Source: an uncultured Desulfovibrio sp. (GTDB lineage: Bacteria > Desulfobacterota > Desulfovibrionia > Desulfovibrionales > Desulfovibrionaceae). Taken from it: a stretch of 8,718 nt of DNA. The notes under the pieces were generated by a model. It was not told where the DNA came from and searched no databases. It saw only the letters and a list, made by a program, of their open reading frames with translations. The stretch covers positions 1-8,718 of the forward strand of contig CAMWVJ010000033.1 in the NCBI GenBank assembly GCA_947177645.1. The letters run 5' to 3'. Positions 6,076 through 8,718 of the stretch are shown in pieces. Position 1 is the first letter of the stretch; each line of letters starts with the position of its first letter. A program made the translations under genes and the position numbers.

Positions 6076-6081
6076 GGCCCC

Positions 6082-6342
6082 ATGTCCCCCTCGATCTGGA
6101 CCCGTCCCGAGCTCGAAGAGCAAATCAGCATCTACAAGGCGGCGCTAAAGGCGTGCGCCTCGGGCTCGTCCTACACCATCGGCACACGCTCGCTCACCCG
6201 GCAGGACATGGCCGCCATCCGCGACCACCTGGACTATCTCGCCGGTGAGCTCGCCGCCCTGGATCGCGGAGCCGGGCCCATCTTCGTTGAAGCGCGCATC
6301 CCCCGGAGGGGGCGGCCCTATCCGCCGAGGGGGCTCAGATGA
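6082..6342 (+). CDS. Small head-tail joining protein, gpW/DUF6148-like
   Basis: 86 residues. The first 62 follow the pattern of the small phage proteins found before lambda-type portal genes: a helix ELEEQISIYKAALKACASG (10-28), a beta-hairpin SYTIGTRSLTR (30-40), and a second helix DMAAIRDHLDYLAGELAAL (42-60). This helix-hairpin-helix layout is that of lambda gpW, which completes the head and prepares it for tail attachment. The tail (about 61-86) is Arg/Pro-rich. There is no Shine-Dalgarno sequence within 15 nt of the ATG (the nearest is AGAGG, about 25 nt upstream), and I found no alternative start before the in-frame stop at 6004, so initiation is unusual. The stop overlaps the portal start as ATGA. 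The family call rests on pattern and position, not a search. Confidence 0.75.
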   Translation: MSPSIWTRPELEEQISIYKAALKACASGSSYTIGTRSLTRQDMAAIRDHLDYLAGELAALDRGAGPIFVEARIPRRGRPYPPRGLR

Positions 6343-7919
6343 GCGTGCTCGCCACCATCCGCTCATTTTTCAGCGGCTCGCATCCCGCTATCCAGCAGGG
6401 GCACCAGCTCCCCGCGGCCAGTCTGGACTCGGGCTCCCTGCGCGGTTCCCTCAAAAACTATATGCCCCAGCGGGTGCTCACCCGCGCCCACCACGCCTTC
6501 GAGCGCGATCTCACCATCGCGCGCGTGGAGGACCTCTACGTCAATGACGGCGTGGCCAAGTCCGGCGTCAATTCCATCGCCACCAATGTCATCGGCACGG
6601 GGCTCACGCCGCAGTCCGTCATCCCGGCAACGCGCCTCGGCATCACCCCGGAAATGGCCAAGGATGTGCAGGACCAGATGGAATGGCTCTGGAGCGAGTG
6701 GTGCGCCCAGGCCCATTACCGCGAGCAGCTGGGGTTCGAGGACCTGCAGATGCTGGGCGTGCGCTCCCTCATCCGCGCGGGCGAGATGGTCCACCTCCCG
6801 GTCATGGAGGAGCGCCCCGGCTGCCGGTTCGCCCTGCGCATCCAAGACATCCGGCCCACGCGGCTGCGCACCCCCTGGGACAAGCAGTTCGACCCGCTCC
6901 TTCATGACGGCGTGGAGGTCTCGTCAACGGGCGTGCCACGCGCCTACTGGATCGCCTCCCCTGTCCCGTCGCCGACCACCATTGACGACAGCTTCTATAC
7001 CAGCGGCCAGTTCGCGCGCATCCCGGCCATGATCGGCCACCGGCGCGGCATCTTCCACATCTTCCGGCCGGACGCCGAGGAGCAGTATCGCGGCGTGAGC
7101 TGCCTGGCCTCGGCCGTCAAATTCCTGCGCCACCTCAACGATTCCATCGACTACGAGCTCCTCGCGCAGGTGCTCTCCGCATCTTTTCCGGTGTTCATCG
7201 GGCTCGAGCAGGGCCAGCAGCTTCCCTACAACGTGGAGGAGGAGAAAGAGGAAGGCGAGAAGCACTATTACCAGGACATTCCGCCCGGAATGGTCATGTA
7301 CGGCAACAAGGGCGAGAAGCCGGAAGTGCTGGAAAGCAAGCGGCCGAGCCAGAATTTTCTTTCCTTCTGCGAGCTCGTGCTCCGCATCCTCTCCTCCTCG
7401 CTGGAAATCCCCTACGAAGTACTGACCAAGGACTTCTCCAAGACCACCTATTCCAGCGCCCGCGCGGCCCTGCTGGAAGCCTGGCGCGTCTATGAGGTCT
7501 ACCGCTCGTTTTTTGTACGCCAATACTGCCAGCCCATCTGGCGCATGGTGCAGGAAGAGGCGTTTTTGCGCGGCTATCTGCAGCTCCCCGCGGGCGCGCC
7601 GGATTTTTACGAAGGCATGACCTACTGGTGCAACACCCGGTGGATAGGCCCGGCCCGCGGCTATATCGACCCCACCAAGGAAATCGCCGCCAACATCGCG
7701 GCCATCGACGCGGGCCTCATGTCCCGCTCTGAGGCCATTGCCGAGCGCGGCGGCGACTTCGACGAGATCGCCGAACAGCTCGCGCGCGAGCAGGCGCGCT
7801 ATGCGGAGCTCGGCATCGCCGTGACGTCCGAGCGGGAGTCTGCCCCGGAGACCGGGGAGAAGGAATCAGCCAATGCCCAAAATCCCGAAACCGCCGGAGC
7901 CGGTAATGGAAAGGCTTGA
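6339..7919 (+). CDS. Phage portal protein, lambda gpB family
   Basis: 526 residues, near the 533 of lambda gpB. It forms the dodecameric ring at one vertex of the prohead, through which DNA enters and to which terminase and the head-tail connector bind. Family features are clear: an N-terminal LTRAHHAFERDLTIARVEDL (47-66), GVNSIATNVIGTGLTP (76-91), FRPDAEEQYRGVSCLA (242-257), a long conserved stretch around RILSSSLEIPYEVLTKDFS (349-367) continuing to AWRVYEVYRSFF, and WIGPARGYIDPTKE (435-448). A coiled-coil-like C-terminus and a low-complexity tail follow. It starts in the ATGA overlap with the W-like gene, with GAGGGGG (6327-6333) five nt upstream, so the two are translationally coupled. Its 3' end overlaps the protease gene by 47 nt. 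Confidence 0.96.
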   Translation: MSVLATIRSFFSGSHPAIQQGHQLPAASLDSGSLRGSLKNYMPQRVLTRAHHAFERDLTIARVEDLYVNDGVAKSGVNSIATNVIGTGLTPQSVIPATRLGITPEMAKDVQDQMEWLWSEWCAQAHYREQLGFEDLQMLGVRSLIRAGEMVHLPVMEERPGCRFALRIQDIRPTRLRTPWDKQFDPLLHDGVEVSSTGVPRAYWIASPVPSPTTIDDSFYTSGQFARIPAMIGHRRGIFHIFRPDAEEQYRGVSCLASAVKFLRHLNDSIDYELLAQVLSASFPVFIGLEQGQQLPYNVEEEKEEGEKHYYQDIPPGMVMYGNKGEKPEVLESKRPSQNFLSFCELVLRILSSSLEIPYEVLTKDFSKTTYSSARAALLEAWRVYEVYRSFFVRQYCQPIWRMVQEEAFLRGYLQLPAGAPDFYEGMTYWCNTRWIGPARGYIDPTKEIAANIAAIDAGLMSRSEAIAERGGDFDEIAEQLAREQARYAELGIAVTSERESAPETGEKESANAQNPETAGAGNGKA

Positions 7920-8718
7920 AAGCCTCTGGGCCATGCAGCCCGAAGCATTCAGCGCCTTCATGGGAGTTTCCGAGGGCGCGTGGAAGAGCCTCGCGGATGC
8001 CCAGCCAGACGCCGCGCCGCCCTATGAGCTGGCAGATGGCGGTGTGGCCGTCATCCCCGTGGAGGGCGTCATCCTGCGCCAGGGCCTCTTTTACGGCACC
8101 ACCGGGCTCCAGGACCTCCACGTCGCACTGGACGCGGCCATAGCCTCCCCGGAAGTGCGCGCCATCCTGTTCTCCATCCACAGCCCCGGCGGCCAGGCCC
8201 GCGGCGTCAAGGAAGCGGCTGACGCCATTTTCGCGGCGCGCCGCGTGAAACCCTGCGCGGCCTTTGTGGACGGCCTCTGCGCGTCGGCCGCCTATTGGCT
8301 GGCCGCGGCCACGGGGGCCATTTATGCCGGGCCCTCGTCCACGGTGGGCAGCGTCGGCGTCCTCCTGCGCCACATGGACAAGTCCGGCTGGAACAAAGAG
8401 ATGGGCCTCAATTTCACCTACGTCACGGCCGGAAGCTACAAAGCCGTGGGCAACCCGGACGCCGCCCTTTCCGAGCGTGATCTCGGCGTGCTCCAGTCTC
8501 GGGTGGACGCCATCTATGACATGTTTTGCGGCGATGTGGCCCAGCATATGGGACTTGCGCTGGAGAGCCGCGCCGAATGGGCGGACGGCCGGGATTTTCT
8601 GGCGTCCGAGGCGGAGGCCCTCGGCCTGGTGACGGCCGTGGTCAGCTCCCGCGTCGAAGCTATCCAAAAACTCTTGAAGGAGACCCACATGGACAAAGCC
8701 GAACTGGCGAAACAGCAC
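7873..8718 (+). CDS. Head maturation protease, S49/SppA-like, lambda gpC type (3' partial)
   Basis: 282 codons with no stop before the right edge, so the gene continues outside the window. Residues about 54-255 form an S49 (SppA/ClpP-like) peptidase: VAVIPVEGVIL (58-68), the oxyanion-type SPGG (104-107), DGLCASAAYWLA (133-144) with the nucleophile S138, STVGSVGVL (156-164), and TAGSYKAVGNP (185-195) with K190 as the probable second half of a Ser-Lys dyad. In lambda, gpC cleaves scaffold and portal inside the prohead and is then lost. The start has AAGGA at 7860-7864, eight nt before the ATG, inside the portal gene; ATG 7906 is an alternative. The frame stays open past the protease domain, which fits a C-terminal scaffold extension as in lambda C/Nu3. 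Confidence 0.92.
   Translation, partial: MPKIPKPPEPVMERLESLWAMQPEAFSAFMGVSEGAWKSLADAQPDAAPPYELADGGVAVIPVEGVILRQGLFYGTTGLQDLHVALDAAIASPEVRAILFSIHSPGGQARGVKEAADAIFAARRVKPCAAFVDGLCASAAYWLAAATGAIYAGPSSTVGSVGVLLRHMDKSGWNKEMGLNFTYVTAGSYKAVGNPDAALSERDLGVLQSRVDAIYDMFCGDVAQHMGLALESRAEWADGRDFLASEAEALGLVTAVVSSRVEAIQKLLKETHMDKAELAKQH
8689..8718 (+). CDS. Putative nested scaffold protein start inside the protease frame (3' partial)
   Basis: An ATG at 8689-8691 lies in the same frame as the protease and is preceded by AAGGAG (8677-8682) with ideal six-nt spacing. It falls just after the S49 domain ends, at protease residue 273. Lambda makes its scaffold Nu3 in the same way, from an internal in-frame start near the end of the protease domain. 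Only ten codons are visible (MDKAELAKQH), so the product cannot be described. The exact site match and position make the call plausible. Confidence 0.5.
   Translation, partial: MDKAELAKQH

Noticed and set aside
6062..6079. GGCCG/CGGCC stem around TGCTATAG just before the W-like gene
   Set aside because: Only five base pairs; it overlaps the possible promoter and could be an operator, but the evidence is too thin for a separate feature.
6300..6312. CCCCC-GGA-GGGGG hairpin near the end of the W-like gene
   Set aside because: Short, coding, without a T-run, and it lies in a Pro/Arg/Gly-rich GC stretch where such pairing is expected by chance.
7717..8718. A 333-codon minus-strand open frame over the end of the portal and the protease gene
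   Set aside because: The + strand here carries clear portal and S49 motifs. The antisense frame is Arg/Ala/Gly/His-rich, as expected for a GC-rich shadow.
1..8718. CRISPR array, tRNA, rRNA, insertion sequence or att site
   Set aside because: No regularly spaced repeats, tRNA-like cloverleaf, transposase motifs, or paired direct repeats suggestive of attachment sites were seen by eye in this window.

Overview
The window is a block of tailed-phage genes, all on the + strand. It is most likely part of a lambda-like (Siphoviridae-type) prophage in a GC-rich proteobacterium. The protein flavour suggests a sulfate reducer such as Desulfovibrio, but that is an impression from family resemblance and was not tested. 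No integrase, repressor, att site, tRNA or host gene is visible, so the prophage state is inferred.

Layout. Positions 1-704 hold the 3' part of a Toprim-type phage primase with an unusual Cys-rich tail. It overlaps by 8 nt a ParB-like/N6-adenine methyltransferase fusion (697-2049). A 134-nt gap with two inverted repeats separates these from the packaging genes. The probable small terminase subunit (2184-2972) and the GpA-type large subunit (2884-4977) overlap by 89 nt. One nt after terL begins a 70-residue helix-turn-helix protein (4979-5191). Next comes a complete hicA-hicB toxin-antitoxin cassette (5249-5918) with its own sigma70-like promoter, a palindromic candidate operator and a textbook intrinsic terminator. 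A 163-nt non-coding stretch follows, with an AT-rich tract and a 9-nt tandem repeat. The head genes then resume: a small gpW/DUF6148-like protein (6082-6342), a lambda gpB-type portal (6339-7919, ATGA overlap) and an S49-type head maturation protease (7873 to the window edge, still open). The protease frame contains an internal ribosome binding site and ATG where lambda starts its nested Nu3 scaffold.

How it works together. The head order follows lambda (Nu1-A-W-B-C/Nu3). Terminase recognises and cuts concatemeric DNA and docks on the portal; the small head protein fits the joining region, and the protease with its nested scaffold would build and mature the prohead. The helix-turn-helix gene and hicAB interrupt this order between terL and the W-like gene and look like a moron. 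The hicAB terminator would also stop read-through from terminase into the portal genes, so the head genes need antitermination or a promoter of their own.

I see no wholly new system. The points most worth checking are the dual-coded charged terminase tails, the nested scaffold start, the self-contained hicAB cassette with its operator, and the non-coding island before the W-like gene.
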